Positions 1 to 8,319 are shown, numbered from the stretch's first letter. The stretch is DNA of 35,069 nucleotides from Phenylobacterium sp. (GCF_030698145.1 NZ_JAUYNW010000135.1:1-35069), one strand, 5' to 3'. The notes: generated from the sequence alone by a model not told the origin. A program made the numbers and translations.

Positions 1-261
1 CACCACCCCGTCGCCGGCCACCTTCTGGTCGGCCATCCCGAAGTCCGTCGCCCGGTGCTCGACGAACATGTCGAACTCCTCGAACGAGCCCTCGTCCAGC
101 AACAGCTCCAGCCGCTCGCGCGCCGTCAGCTTGCCCTTGCCGTGCTGCGACGCGATCCGCCGCTCGCCACCCCCCAGCCGAGCCTCCGCACGACGGCGCT
201 CGAGTTCTTCCAGGATCTGGCGGGAGCCGGCCGGCTCAGCGTTGCGGACGGGAAGATTCAC
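1..261 (-). CDS. pccB: Propionyl-CoA carboxylase beta subunit (carboxyltransferase), N-terminal part, cut by window edge
   Basis: Biotin-dependent carboxyltransferase subunit that carboxylates propionyl-CoA to methylmalonyl-CoA, a cytosolic step of odd-chain fatty acid, valine, isoleucine and propionate breakdown. Only the first 87 codons are in the window. Read on the minus strand they contain [17 protein letters not shown], then [20 protein letters not shown] and [14 protein letters not shown], the hallmark N-terminal sequence of PccB proteins. The first in-frame start is GTG at 261 (V-N-L-P-V-R-N-A-E); the frame is closed by a TGA about 50 bases further upstream, so no ATG is available. 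The gene diverges from a ScfR-family regulator at 397, the arrangement described for PccR/pccB in alphaproteobacteria, so propionyl-CoA-responsive control is likely. A methylcrotonyl-CoA carboxylase would share parts of this fold, but the conserved blocks match PccB better. Confidence 0.88.
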   Translation of the reverse strand, partial: MNLPVRNAEPAGSRQILEELERRRAEARLGGGERRIASQHGKGKLTARERLELLLDEGSFEEFDMFVEHRATDFGMADQKVAGDGVV

Positions 262-382
262 GGACTGGGGCCCCGGAAAGGCGACCCGAAAAGGAGCCGC
301 ACCGCCGCGATAGGCGCCTCAGCGGGTGACGTCACGTGAATAGAGGCGCTATTGTAAAATCCGCGCTTCACAAAAACTCAAA

Positions 383-402
383 CTGCGAATTTGCGAATGC
401 AA
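383..402. promoter_or_regulatory. Candidate ScfR/PccR operator overlapping the regulator start codon
   Basis: Two close direct copies, CTGCGAA and TTTGCGAA followed by TGCAA, lie in the pccB/regulator gap and run across the ATG at 397. TTTGCAAA-like half-sites are the motif recalled for ScfR-family regulators (PccR, RamB). The position suggests autoregulation plus control of the divergent pccB. No Shine-Dalgarno sequence is visible before 397, so the regulator mRNA may be leaderless. A separate 10-bp palindrome GTGACGTCAC lies at 326-335. Confidence 0.5.
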
Positions 403-1833
403 CAGAAACTCTTTGTGGGTCCCAAGGTCCGCCGCCTCCGCGAGACCCGGGGATGGAAGCTGGAGCCTTGCGCCACAAGGCTCGGCGTGTCGGTCAGCTA
501 TCTCTCGCAAATCGAGGCCAACCAGCGTCCGGTCACCGCCCGGGTGTTGATCGCCATGATGCGGGTGTTCGATGTGGACGCCGCCTCACTCGACGCCGAC
601 GACGACCAGCGCCTGATCGCCGATCTGCGCGAGGCTACCGCCGAATGGACGGACGAGGCGCCCGCCCCATCCCTGGCCGAGCTGAAGCACGTGGTGACCA
701 ACGCCCCCAACTTCGCCCGCCACTATCTGGACCTGCACCGCGCCCACCGCCGGGCGGGCGAGCGCCTGAACGCCACCGACGAGGCCATCGCGTTGGACGA
801 GACCGTCGCGGCCAGCGCCCTGCTGCCCTACGAGGAGGTGCGCGACTTCTTCCACTACAAGAACAACTACATCCATGCCCTCGACCTCGCGGCCGAGGCG
901 CTGCACGGCCGCTGCGGCTTCAGTCCCGACGTTCCGTTGGAGACCGCGCTGGAGGCCTATCTGCGCGACCGCCTGAAGGTCCGCACACGCCGGGTCGCCG
1001 CGGGCGCGCTCATGCGCCGGTTCGACGCGGCCGGCCGCGAACTCACCCTCAACGCCGCCCAGCCGGCCGAGACTCGCTCCTTCCAGATGGCCTGCCATAT
1101 CGTCGCCGTGGAGCTGGGCGAGCTGATCGAGGCCGAGCTGGCGGCCTCGGAGCTGCGCAGCCCCTCGGCGGTGGAGATCTGCCGCATCAGCCTGACCAAC
1201 TACGCCGCCGGCGCCCTGCTGCTGCCCTACGAGACCTTCCGCCACGCCGCCCAGGACCTGCGCCACGACATCGACCTGCTGTCCCTGCGCTTCCAGACCA
1301 GCTTCGAGCAGACCTGCCATCGCCTGAGCACCCTGCAGCGCCCGGGGGCGCGGGGGGTGCCGTTCTACTTCGTGCGCGTCGATCCCGCGGGGAACATCAC
1401 CAAGCGCCACAGCGCCACCCGCTTCCAGTTCGCCCGCTTCAGCGGCGCCTGTCCGCTCTGGAACGTGCACGAGGCCTTTGGCCGCGATGGGCGCATCCTG
1501 ACCCAGGTGGCCGAGATGCCGGACGGCGCGCGTTACCTGTGCCTGGCCTGGGGCATACTCAAGCGCTCCGGCGCCCATGGCACGCCCGACCGCCGCTATG
1601 CGCTGGGCCTGGGCTGCGAGGTCCAGTACGCCGACGCCCTGGTCTATTCCGACGGCGTCGACCTGCAGGGCCCGCCCGAGCGCATCGGGGTGAGCTGTCG
1701 CATCTGCGAACGCGACGACTGCCTGCAGCGCGCCTTCCCGCCGGTGGACCGGGGCTTCAGCGTCTCGCGCTCGGAACGCTCGATCGTGCCGTTCTCGCTC
1801 ACCACCCCGAAACGCGGCGACGTCCGGAGCTAG
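397..1833 (+). CDS. ScfR-family (short-chain fatty acyl-CoA) XRE-type transcriptional regulator, PccR-like
   Basis: Cytosolic transcription factor of the XRE-HTH plus DUF955-like plus DUF2083 architecture. The N-terminal helix-turn-helix covers about residues 6-60 (KVRRLRETRGW, then LGVSVSYLSQIEANQRPV). The middle resembles the IrrE/ImmA peptidase-like fold, but no HExxH zinc motif is visible. The C-terminal DUF2083-like region ends with the typical cysteine cluster CRICERDDC followed by AFPPVDRGF. Length 478 aa fits the family. Known members (PccR of Rhodobacter, RamB and PrpR of actinobacteria) sense acyl-CoA status and control propionate or acetate genes. Its divergent neighbour pccB supports a PccR role. 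The start was set at ATG 397 because the HTH begins almost immediately after it; a TTG at 391 is the only nearby in-frame alternative and neither has a ribosome-binding site. Confidence 0.87.
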   Translation: MQQKLFVGPKVRRLRETRGWKLEPCATRLGVSVSYLSQIEANQRPVTARVLIAMMRVFDVDAASLDADDDQRLIADLREATAEWTDEAPAPSLAELKHVVTNAPNFARHYLDLHRAHRRAGERLNATDEAIALDETVAASALLPYEEVRDFFHYKNNYIHALDLAAEALHGRCGFSPDVPLETALEAYLRDRLKVRTRRVAAGALMRRFDAAGRELTLNAAQPAETRSFQMACHIVAVELGELIEAELAASELRSPSAVEICRISLTNYAAGALLLPYETFRHAAQDLRHDIDLLSLRFQTSFEQTCHRLSTLQRPGARGVPFYFVRVDPAGNITKRHSATRFQFARFSGACPLWNVHEAFGRDGRILTQVAEMPDGARYLCLAWGILKRSGAHGTPDRRYALGLGCEVQYADALVYSDGVDLQGPPERIGVSCRICERDDCLQRAFPPVDRGFSVSRSERSIVPFSLTTPKRGDVRS

Positions 1834-1879
1834 GTCGAAGGGCCGCCGTCGCGCCGATTGACTCCCGCCACGCCCTGAG

Positions 1880-1894
1880 TAATACGTCGTATTA
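1880..1894. promoter_or_regulatory. 15-bp palindromic operator before the tetR-sulfatase pair
   Basis: TAATACG-T-CGTATTA is a perfect inverted repeat with 7-bp arms around a single central T. It sits 15 bases before the TetR start codon. It is AT-rich within GC-rich surroundings. A site of this size and position is typical for autorepression by a TetR-family protein. Factor identity is inferred. Confidence 0.6.
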
Positions 1895-1909
1895 AATGGG
1901 AGCGGCAGA

Positions 1910-2566
1910 ATGCCCGCCACGGGAAACGCCAGGGTCGAGGACGTCGCCGAAGGCACGGTGGACCAACTGCTGTCGGTCGCCGAGCGCCTATTCGCCGAGC
2001 GCGGGGTCGAGCAGGTGGCCCTGACCCACATCGTCGCGGAGTCGGGACAGAAGAACCGCTCGGCGGTGCATTACCACTTCGGCTCCCGCGCCGGGGTGCT
2101 GGCCGCGGTCATGAACCGCCGCCTGGCGACCCTCAACATCCGCCGCGAGGCCCTGCTGGACGCGCTGGCGCCGGACGCCGCCCCGCTCGATATCGTCCGG
2201 GCGACCATCGCGCCCCTGGGCCTGGCGGTGGTCGAGGCGCCCTGGGGCGCGGACTATCTCAGCATCGTGGCCCAGGTGACCTTCCATCCGCAGCTGCTGG
2301 GGGAGCGCGGCGTCAACGACGCCTTGATCACCGGAATCCGCAGGGGCAAGCGACGCCTGGCCCAGGCCACGCCGCAGGTCCCGACGTCGTTCGTCGACCA
2401 GCGCCTGCGGTGGCTGATCGACAGCGTGGTCTTCGCCCTGGCCCGCTGGGCCCGCGACACGCCGAAGGCCCAACAGACACCCGCGGCCATGGCCGCCCTC
2501 ATCGAACAGCTCGCCGCCTACGGGACCGCCGGCCTGCTGGCGCCCGATCCGGCCCCGGAGATCTAA
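1910..2566 (+). CDS. TetR/AcrR-family transcriptional regulator
   Basis: DNA-binding repressor of 218 aa. The TetR helix-turn-helix occupies about residues 17-65: LLSVAERLFAERGVEQVALTHIVAESGQKNRSAVHYHFGSR, including the typical YHFGSR end of the recognition helix. The remaining helical part is a ligand-binding domain with no recognisable ligand signature. GGGAG at 1898-1902 is a good ribosome-binding site seven bases before ATG 1910. The stop is followed after three bases by the sulfatase start, so the two are almost certainly one transcript, and the palindrome at 1880-1894 is the likely autoregulatory operator. Inferred role: substrate-responsive repressor of the sulfatase. It could also act on the catabolic operon at 5019, but that operon has a different operator sequence and its own TetR. 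Confidence 0.87.
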   Translation: MPATGNARVEDVAEGTVDQLLSVAERLFAERGVEQVALTHIVAESGQKNRSAVHYHFGSRAGVLAAVMNRRLATLNIRREALLDALAPDAAPLDIVRATIAPLGLAVVEAPWGADYLSIVAQVTFHPQLLGERGVNDALITGIRRGKRRLAQATPQVPTSFVDQRLRWLIDSVVFALARWARDTPKAQQTPAAMAALIEQLAAYGTAGLLAPDPAPEI

Positions 2567-2569
2567 GCC

Positions 2570-4834
2570 ATGACCACCAAGACCCCGTCCGGAGAAGATT
2601 TCCAGGGCGTCATCGGGCGCACCATCGCCGACTCCAAACCCTGGTGGCCGGCCTCCAAGATCAAGGCCGGCTCGCCGAATGTGGTGCTGGTGGTGCTGGA
2701 CGACACCGGCTTCTCGCACTTCGGCTGCTATGGCTCGACCCTGGCCACGCCGAACATCGACGCCTTGGCCGCCGGCGGCCTGCGCTTCACGAGCTTCCAC
2801 ACCACCGCCCTGTGCTCGCCGACCCGGGCCTGCCTGCTGACCGGCCGCAACCACCACGCGGTCGGCATGCGGGCGATCTCCAACTTCGACACCGGCTATC
2901 CGAACATGCGCGGCGCGATCCCGCGTTCGGCCGCGACGCTCGCCGAGATCCTGCGCGACAACGGCTACGGCGCCTTCGCCGCGGGCAAGTGGCACCTCGC
3001 GCCCATGTCGGAGTGCTCTGCCGCCGGCCCCTATACCAACTGGCCGCTGCAGAAGGGCTTCGACCGCTATTACGGGTTCCTGCAGGGCGAGACCGACCAG
3101 TTCTTCCCCGAACTGACCCACGACAACCACTTCATCGACGCACCCGGCGGCCCCGAGGACGGCTACCACGTCTCCGAGGACATCGTGGACCGCTCAGCCG
3201 GCATGATCCGCGACCTGCACTCGTTGGTGCCGGAGAAGCCGTTCTTCCTCTACCTGGCCTTCGGGGCCATGCACTCACCCCACCAGGCGCCGCAGAGCTA
3301 TCTCGACAAGTGGCGCGGCAAGTTCGACGCCGGCTGGGACGTGGCGCGGGAAGAATGGTTCGCCCGCCAGAAAGAGCTGGGCGTGATCCCGCCCGACACC
3401 AAGCTCGCCCCGCACAATCCCGGCGTCCGTCCGTGGACGGACCTTTCGGTCAACGAGCAGCGCTTCGCCGCCCGGCTGCAGGAGGCCTTCGCGGCCATGC
3501 TGGAGCACACCGACGACCAGATCGGCCGGCTGGTGGCCTTCCTGAAGTCCATCGACCAGTTCGACGACACCCTGTTCATCGTCATGTCCGACAACGGCGC
3601 CAGCCAGGAAGGCGGCGCATCGGGCGTGCTCGACGAGATGAAATGGTTCAACGGCATCCGCGAGAGCGTCGACGAGGCGGTGCTCCGCCTGAACGACATC
3701 GGCGGTCCCAACAGCCACTCCAACATCCCCTGGGGCTGGGCCCAGGCCGGCAACACGCCGCTGAAGTGGTACAAGCAGAACACCCACGGCGGCGGGGTGC
3801 GTGACCCGCTGATCATGCACTGGCCTAACCAGGTCAAGGCGGGCGGCGAGACCCGCGGCCAGTTCTGCCATGTCATCGACATCGCCCCGACCATTCTCGA
3901 CGCCCTGGGCATCGAGACCCCCACCGTGGTCGCCGGCGTTCCGCAGACGCCCGTCCACGGGGTGAGCCTCAAGCCCACCTTCGCCGACGCCAGCGCCGCC
4001 CTGGATCGCGGACCGCAGTATTTCGAGATGCTGGGCCATCGGGGCATCTGGAAGGACGGCTGGAAGGCGGTCACCCACCACACGCCGGGCCAGCCCTTCG
4101 ACGAGGATCGCTGGGAGCTCTACCACCTGGCCGAGGACTTCTCGGAGCACGACGACCTGGCCGAGACGAACCCTGAGAAGCTCAAGGAGATGGTCGACCT
4201 CTGGTGGGCCGAGGCGCAGACCCATGGCGTCCTGCCGTTGGACGATCGTCCCGCCATGGCGCTGTTCCGCGCCTCGATGCGGCCGGGCCTGCCCGCGTCG
4301 CGCAACCGTTTCGTCTATTATCCGCCGCTCTCGCACCTGGTTTCCGACGCCTGCCCCTCGGCGGCGCGGGGCTGGACGACGAGTCTCCAACTGGAGCACC
4401 CGGCGGGGGACGGCGACGGCGCTCTCATCGCCCGCGGCAGTCTGAACAGCGGCTTCGTGCTGTTCGTGAAGCAGGGGCGGCTGGTCTTCGACTACAATGA
4501 GTTCCACCACCACACGCGGCTGACGGCGGCCACGCCGCTGACCCCGGGCCCCCATGACATCGGCCTGGTCGTGACCCGCACCGCCGATGGCGGCGGCGAC
4601 GTCGTGCTGTCGGTGGACGGCCAGGTCGTGGCCAGCGGCCGCGTCCCGCGCCTGCTGTTCATCGTCTCATCGACCGGCATGGATTTGGGCCGCAGCCTGT
4701 CGCCCGTGGTCGACGACTATGTCGCGCCCTTCGCCTATCCGGGCAAGATCGCCAAGGTGGTGTTCGAGACGCCGGAGAGCATGCCCAAGGGCGAGGTCAA
4801 GGCGCAGGTCCGCGCGGAGATGGTGCGGCAGTAG
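2570..4834 (+). CDS. Arylsulfatase (Cys-type, formylglycine-dependent), cytosolic, with C-terminal extension
   Basis: Type I sulfatase that would hydrolyse sulfate esters, releasing sulfate and an alcohol or phenol. The catalytic signature is C82-S-P-T-R86, followed by the conserved TGR (91-93), where Cys82 would be oxidised to formylglycine. Metal-site residues are visible at D44-D45 (VLDDTG), GKWH at 139-142 and D341-N342 (MSDNG). At 754 aa it is longer than the usual 450-550 aa. The sulfatase fold ends around residue 590, followed by about 150 aa of beta-rich sequence resembling the jelly-roll extensions of large AtsA-type arylsulfatases. No signal peptide is present, so the substrate must enter the cell. 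No formylglycine-generating enzyme is in the window. It is cotranscribed with the upstream TetR. The substrate cannot be read from sequence; the aromatic-degradation operon downstream makes an aryl sulfate plausible. Confidence 0.92.
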   Translation: MTTKTPSGEDFQGVIGRTIADSKPWWPASKIKAGSPNVVLVVLDDTGFSHFGCYGSTLATPNIDALAAGGLRFTSFHTTALCSPTRACLLTGRNHHAVGMRAISNFDTGYPNMRGAIPRSAATLAEILRDNGYGAFAAGKWHLAPMSECSAAGPYTNWPLQKGFDRYYGFLQGETDQFFPELTHDNHFIDAPGGPEDGYHVSEDIVDRSAGMIRDLHSLVPEKPFFLYLAFGAMHSPHQAPQSYLDKWRGKFDAGWDVAREEWFARQKELGVIPPDTKLAPHNPGVRPWTDLSVNEQRFAARLQEAFAAMLEHTDDQIGRLVAFLKSIDQFDDTLFIVMSDNGASQEGGASGVLDEMKWFNGIRESVDEAVLRLNDIGGPNSHSNIPWGWAQAGNTPLKWYKQNTHGGGVRDPLIMHWPNQVKAGGETRGQFCHVIDIAPTILDALGIETPTVVAGVPQTPVHGVSLKPTFADASAALDRGPQYFEMLGHRGIWKDGWKAVTHHTPGQPFDEDRWELYHLAEDFSEHDDLAETNPEKLKEMVDLWWAEAQTHGVLPLDDRPAMALFRASMRPGLPASRNRFVYYPPLSHLVSDACPSAARGWTTSLQLEHPAGDGDGALIARGSLNSGFVLFVKQGRLVFDYNEFHHHTRLTAATPLTPGPHDIGLVVTRTADGGGDVVLSVDGQVVASGRVPRLLFIVSSTGMDLGRSLSPVVDDYVAPFAYPGKIAKVVFETPESMPKGEVKAQVRAEMVRQ

Positions 4835-4889
4835 ACGCCCCTCGCAGGGTCATGGGCGCGGGCTGGATCGCCCAACCTACGTGCCGGTA

Positions 4890-4905
4890 ATGACCATTTC
4901 GTCAT
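4890..4905. promoter_or_regulatory. Upstream copy of the catabolic-operon operator
   Basis: TGACCA-TT-TCGTCA is an inverted repeat with one mismatch, flanked by a complementary A and T, and followed by TATTGTAGGG. It is a near-copy of the site at 4985-5000, about 95 bases downstream. Two spaced copies suggest cooperative repression or looping. Confidence 0.55.
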
Positions 4906-4984
4906 ATTGTAGGGACGCGTCGTCAGCTTTAGTCCTAATGAGGGACTGACATTTCGCGCTTGTCATTCTCGCTTGAAACTCTTA

Positions 4985-5000
4985 TTGACCATTTGGTCAT
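4985..5000. promoter_or_regulatory. Proximal palindromic operator of the extradiol dioxygenase operon
   Basis: TGACCA-TT-TGGTCA is a perfect 6-bp inverted repeat at 4986-4999, followed by TATTTAGGG, and lies about 20 bases before the dioxygenase start. It overlaps any promoter serving the operon (TTGAAA at 4973 or TTGACC at 4985 are possible -35 elements, though no clear -10 was found). The likeliest ligand is the TetR encoded at the operon end. A weaker TGACA...TGTCA repeat (4947-4965) lies between the two operator copies. Confidence 0.6.
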
Positions 5001-5018
5001 ATTTAGGGTGCTGCGAGC

Positions 5019-5939
5019 ATGATCAAGATCGAAGACATCGCCTTCGTGCGCTTCGCCGCTCCGGACCTGCCGGAAATGCGCCGGTTCCTGGAGGACTTCG
5101 GGCTCGTCGTGGCCCAGGCCGACCCGGGCCGGATCTTCGCCCGCGGCGCCGGAACCGCCCCCTTCCTCCACGCCACGGAACAGGGCGAGCCGGGCTTCGT
5201 CGCCCTGGGCCTGCGGGCGGCCTCGGTGGAAGACCTCACCGCCCTGGCCCGCGCGGAAAAGGCCGAGATCCTGCCGCTTGACGCCCCGGGCGGCGGGCTC
5301 GCCGTCGTCCTGCATGACCCGGACGGACATAGAGTCGAGGTGGTGGCCGGCCAGACCTCCGCCGACCGGTCGCCCCTGCCCCCGGCCGAGGTCTGGAACA
5401 GCGCCCGCGAGCGCCCCCGTCAGCGCCGCGTCAAGCGCACCGCGGCGGGCGCGGCCCACGTGGAACGGCTGGGCCACTGCGTGCTCAATGTATCGGACTT
5501 CCGGGCCTCGGAGCGCTGGTACAAGGACCGCTTCGGCTTCATCACCTCCGACGAGATAGCCCTCACCCCCGAGTTCTCGCTGGGCGCCTTCCTGCGTTGC
5601 GACCGCGGCGAGACCCCCACGGACCACCACACGATCTTCCTGATGCAGGGGCCCAAGGGGCCGGGCTTCAACCACGCCGCCTTCGAGGTCGCCGACCTCG
5701 ACGACCTCATGGCCGGCCACGCCAAGCTCCGGGAGGCGGGCCACAAGGCCGAGTGGGGCGTGGGCCGCCACATCCTGGGCAGCCAGGTGTTCGACTACTG
5801 GCGCGACCCCTGGGGCCACATCTTGGAGCACTGGACCGACGGCGACCTGTTCACCGCCGCCGACGGCTCCAACACCGCCACCATCCAGGACCTGCTGGGC
5901 GTGCAGTGGGGATCCCCCGCGCCGCCGACTATGGGCTGA
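5019..5939 (+). CDS. Type I extradiol (catechol 2,3-) dioxygenase, VOC superfamily
   Basis: Fe(II)-dependent ring-cleavage enzyme of 306 aa, the normal length for two-domain type I extradiol dioxygenases (BphC/catechol 2,3-dioxygenase type). The N-terminal VOC module spans about residues 4-118 and the catalytic module about 150-275. All expected active-site residues are present at the expected spacing: metal ligands H153, H219 and E270, and second-sphere H204, H251 and Y260, each shifted by only 7-10 positions from BphC numbering. It would cleave a catechol adjacent to the two hydroxyls to give a muconate semialdehyde-type product. First gene of an operon with the FAH hydrolase (17-base gap), hydroxylase and GST. 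Sequence alone does not tell whether the substrate is monocyclic, biphenyl-like or steroid-derived. Confidence 0.88.
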   Translation: MIKIEDIAFVRFAAPDLPEMRRFLEDFGLVVAQADPGRIFARGAGTAPFLHATEQGEPGFVALGLRAASVEDLTALARAEKAEILPLDAPGGGLAVVLHDPDGHRVEVVAGQTSADRSPLPPAEVWNSARERPRQRRVKRTAAGAAHVERLGHCVLNVSDFRASERWYKDRFGFITSDEIALTPEFSLGAFLRCDRGETPTDHHTIFLMQGPKGPGFNHAAFEVADLDDLMAGHAKLREAGHKAEWGVGRHILGSQVFDYWRDPWGHILEHWTDGDLFTAADGSNTATIQDLLGVQWGSPAPPTMG

Positions 5940-5956
5940 GGCCGAGGAGACATCGC

Positions 5957-6814
5957 ATGAAGCTCGCCACCTTTTCCGCCGGCGCCGGACCGGAACTCGG
6001 CGTCGTCCTGGACGATCGTATCGTCTCGATCTCGCGCGCCGCGCCCGGCCTCGCACGCGACATGATCGAACTGATCGCCCGCTGGCCGGCGGCCGAGGGT
6101 CAGGTCCGCGCGATCGCTGCGGCGGCCGCCGACGCCCTGGCGCTCGATCAGGTCCGGCTGCATGCGCCGATCGCCCGGCCCGGCAAGATCATGGCCATCG
6201 GCCTGAACTATGCCGACCACATCGCGGAGAGCGGCATGGCCGCCCCCGAGCACCAGGTCTGGTTCAGCAAGGCGGTGACCTGCGTCAACGGCCCCTTCGA
6301 TCCGATCCAGATCCCCAAGGTCTCACAAACGGTCGACTACGAGGGCGAGATGGTCGCGGTGATCGGCGCCGGCGGCCGCCACATCGCCAAGGCCGACGCC
6401 GCCAAGGCGGTGTTCGGCTATTGCGTCGGCAACGACGCCACCGAACGGGCCTGGCAGCACCGCACGCCCCAGTGGGTGGTCGGCAAGTCCTTCGACACCC
6501 ACGCGCCGTTCGGCCCGTGGATCACCACCGCCGACGAGGTCCCCGACCCCCACGCCCTCGCCATCCGCTGCCAGGTCAACGGCGAGACGCGCCAGGACTC
6601 CAACACCCGCCACATGGTCTTCGACGTCTGGGCCCAGGTCGAGCATCTGTCCCAGGCCATGACCCTGGAGCCCGGCGACCTGCTGTTCACAGGCACTCCG
6701 GGCGGGATCGGGGCGGCCATGAAGCCGATGCAGTTCCTCACGGACGGCGACCGGGTGCGCATCGAGATCGAACGCCTCGGCGCCATCGACAACCCCTGCG
6801 CGGCGGAGGTCTGA
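5957..6814 (+). CDS. Fumarylacetoacetate hydrolase-family protein
   Basis: Metal-dependent C-C bond hydrolase, isomerase or decarboxylase of the FAH superfamily, 285 aa. Visible features are IGLNYADH (81-88), the metal ligands E129 and E131 in DYEGEM, D160 in VGNDATER, K177 in VGKSFD and the C-terminal FTGTPGGIG. FAH proteins next to extradiol dioxygenases typically act on the ring-opened product (HpaG- or 2-hydroxyhepta-2,4-diene-1,7-dioate isomerase-like), and that is the most likely role here. GAGGAGA precedes ATG 5957 at good spacing. The stop is two bases before the next start. Exact reaction cannot be decided between hydrolase, tautomerase and decarboxylase. Confidence 0.88.
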   Translation: MKLATFSAGAGPELGVVLDDRIVSISRAAPGLARDMIELIARWPAAEGQVRAIAAAAADALALDQVRLHAPIARPGKIMAIGLNYADHIAESGMAAPEHQVWFSKAVTCVNGPFDPIQIPKVSQTVDYEGEMVAVIGAGGRHIAKADAAKAVFGYCVGNDATERAWQHRTPQWVVGKSFDTHAPFGPWITTADEVPDPHALAIRCQVNGETRQDSNTRHMVFDVWAQVEHLSQAMTLEPGDLLFTGTPGGIGAAMKPMQFLTDGDRVRIEIERLGAIDNPCAAEV

Positions 6815-6816
6815 GC

Positions 6817-8319
6817 GTGGCTGTGGAGACCGACTACGACGTCCTGATCGTCGGCCTGGGTCCGGTGGGCGCAGCGCTCGCTGTCCTGCTCGCCGACGCC
6901 GGAGTGCGGACCCTGGCGGTGGAGCGGGAGGTCGAGGTCTATCCCCTGCCCCGCGCCGCCCATTTCGACCACGAGATCATGCGGCTGTTCCGCACCCTGG
7001 GCGTCGCCGAGGAAGTACTGCGCCACGCTCGGCCCGCGCCGCCCTACGAGTTCCGCGCCGCCGACGGCCAGCTCCTGCTGCGCTTCGACCAGCCCGCTCA
7101 GCCCAGTCCGTCCGGCTGGACCGGCAGCTACATGTTCCATCAGCCCGGCGTGGAAAACGCCCTGCGTGCGCGGCTAGCCGCCCTTCCGGCCGCCGAGGTG
7201 AGGCTGGCCCATCGCTTCGAGAGCCTTGTCCAGCATCCTGACCACATCGAAGCGAACGTCATCGGACCGGAAGGTCCCCTGACCATCAGGGCCCGCTACC
7301 TGGTGGGATGCGACGGAGGCTCCAGCCCGGTCCGCACGGCCATTGGCGCGATCCTGGACGACTATCAGTTCGACGAGCCCTGGCTGGTCGTCGATGCCGC
7401 GGTCCTCGACGGCGCCCGGTTGCCGGACGTCAATTTGCAGATATGCGATCCTGCGCGGCCGACCACCTGCGTCCTGATGGGGCCGGGCCGCCACCGCTGG
7501 GAGTTCATGCTGCTACCAGGCGAAACCCCGGACCAGGTGCTGGACGAAGCCTTCCTCCGCGCCCTGCTGGCGCCCTGGGACTGCGCCGACGACGTGGTGA
7601 TCGAGCGCAAGGCCGTCTACCGCTTCCACGGCCTAGTCGCCAAGACCTGGCGCGATCGGCGCGTCCTGCTGGCCGGCGACTCGGCCCACCAGATGCCGCC
7701 GTTCGCCGGCCAGGGCATGTGCTCGGGCCTGCGCGACGCCGCCAACCTGGCCTGGAAACTCAAGACCGTGCTGCGGGGCGACGCCGAGGACAGCCTGCTC
7801 GACACCTACCAGCTCGAGCGCGACCCGCATGTCCGCACCTATATCGCGTTGGCCATCGGCATGGGCCAGGTGGTCTGCACCCTCGATCCCGAGATCGCCG
7901 CCCAGCGCGACGCCGGCTTGCTGGCCCAGCGAGCAGCGGGCGGCTCGCCCCTGCCGCCGGCGGCCCCGCCGCCCTTCGCGGCCGGCTGCGTCCTGGCGGG
8001 CGGCCCGGCGGCGGGCAGTCTCTTCCCGCAGCCCTGGGGCGCCGTCACCGGTCGTCACATTGGCCTCGACGAGGTGCTGGGCGACGAGGCCTGGCTGATC
8101 TCCAACCTCGCCCTACAGGCGCCGCCCGGCGTCCACGCCGTCGCCCTCCACGACCCCCGGCTGTCGCCCTTCCGCGACGCCCTCTCGGCCTGGCTGGCTA
8201 GGCATGGGGTCGAGGCCGTCCTGGTGCGGCCCGACCGTTATGTTTTCGGGTCCGGCGCGCCCCACGACCTGCTCAGCGCCTACGCCGCCATGCTCACCCC
8301 TGTTCGAGAAACCGCCTGA
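6817..8319 (+). CDS. FAD-dependent aromatic hydroxylase (PHBH/MhpA-like monooxygenase)
   Basis: Class A flavin monooxygenase of 500 aa that would hydroxylate a phenolic ring using NAD(P)H and oxygen, most likely producing the catechol cleaved by the upstream dioxygenase. The N-terminal dinucleotide fold has G13-L-G-P-V-G18, the DG motif is at D166 (CDGGSSPVRTAIG) and the FAD-ribityl GD motif at D288 (LLAGDSAHQMPPFAGQGM). The C-terminal thioredoxin-like region typical of phenol and MHP hydroxylases follows. The start is GTG 6817, giving MAVETDYDVLIVGLGPVG with GGAGG just upstream inside the preceding gene. Its closest named analogue is MhpA (3-(3-hydroxyphenyl)propionate hydroxylase), but substrate is not established. 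Confidence 0.9.
   Translation: MAVETDYDVLIVGLGPVGAALAVLLADAGVRTLAVEREVEVYPLPRAAHFDHEIMRLFRTLGVAEEVLRHARPAPPYEFRAADGQLLLRFDQPAQPSPSGWTGSYMFHQPGVENALRARLAALPAAEVRLAHRFESLVQHPDHIEANVIGPEGPLTIRARYLVGCDGGSSPVRTAIGAILDDYQFDEPWLVVDAAVLDGARLPDVNLQICDPARPTTCVLMGPGRHRWEFMLLPGETPDQVLDEAFLRALLAPWDCADDVVIERKAVYRFHGLVAKTWRDRRVLLAGDSAHQMPPFAGQGMCSGLRDAANLAWKLKTVLRGDAEDSLLDTYQLERDPHVRTYIALAIGMGQVVCTLDPEIAAQRDAGLLAQRAAGGSPLPPAAPPPFAAGCVLAGGPAAGSLFPQPWGAVTGRHIGLDEVLGDEAWLISNLALQAPPGVHAVALHDPRLSPFRDALSAWLARHGVEAVLVRPDRYVFGSGAPHDLLSAYAAMLTPVRETA

Noticed and set aside
586..2031. Long open frame on the minus strand opposite the ScfR gene
   Set aside because: Composition is the mirror of the GC-rich codon pattern of the plus-strand gene, with no recognisable domain; the plus strand has clear HTH and DUF2083 features.
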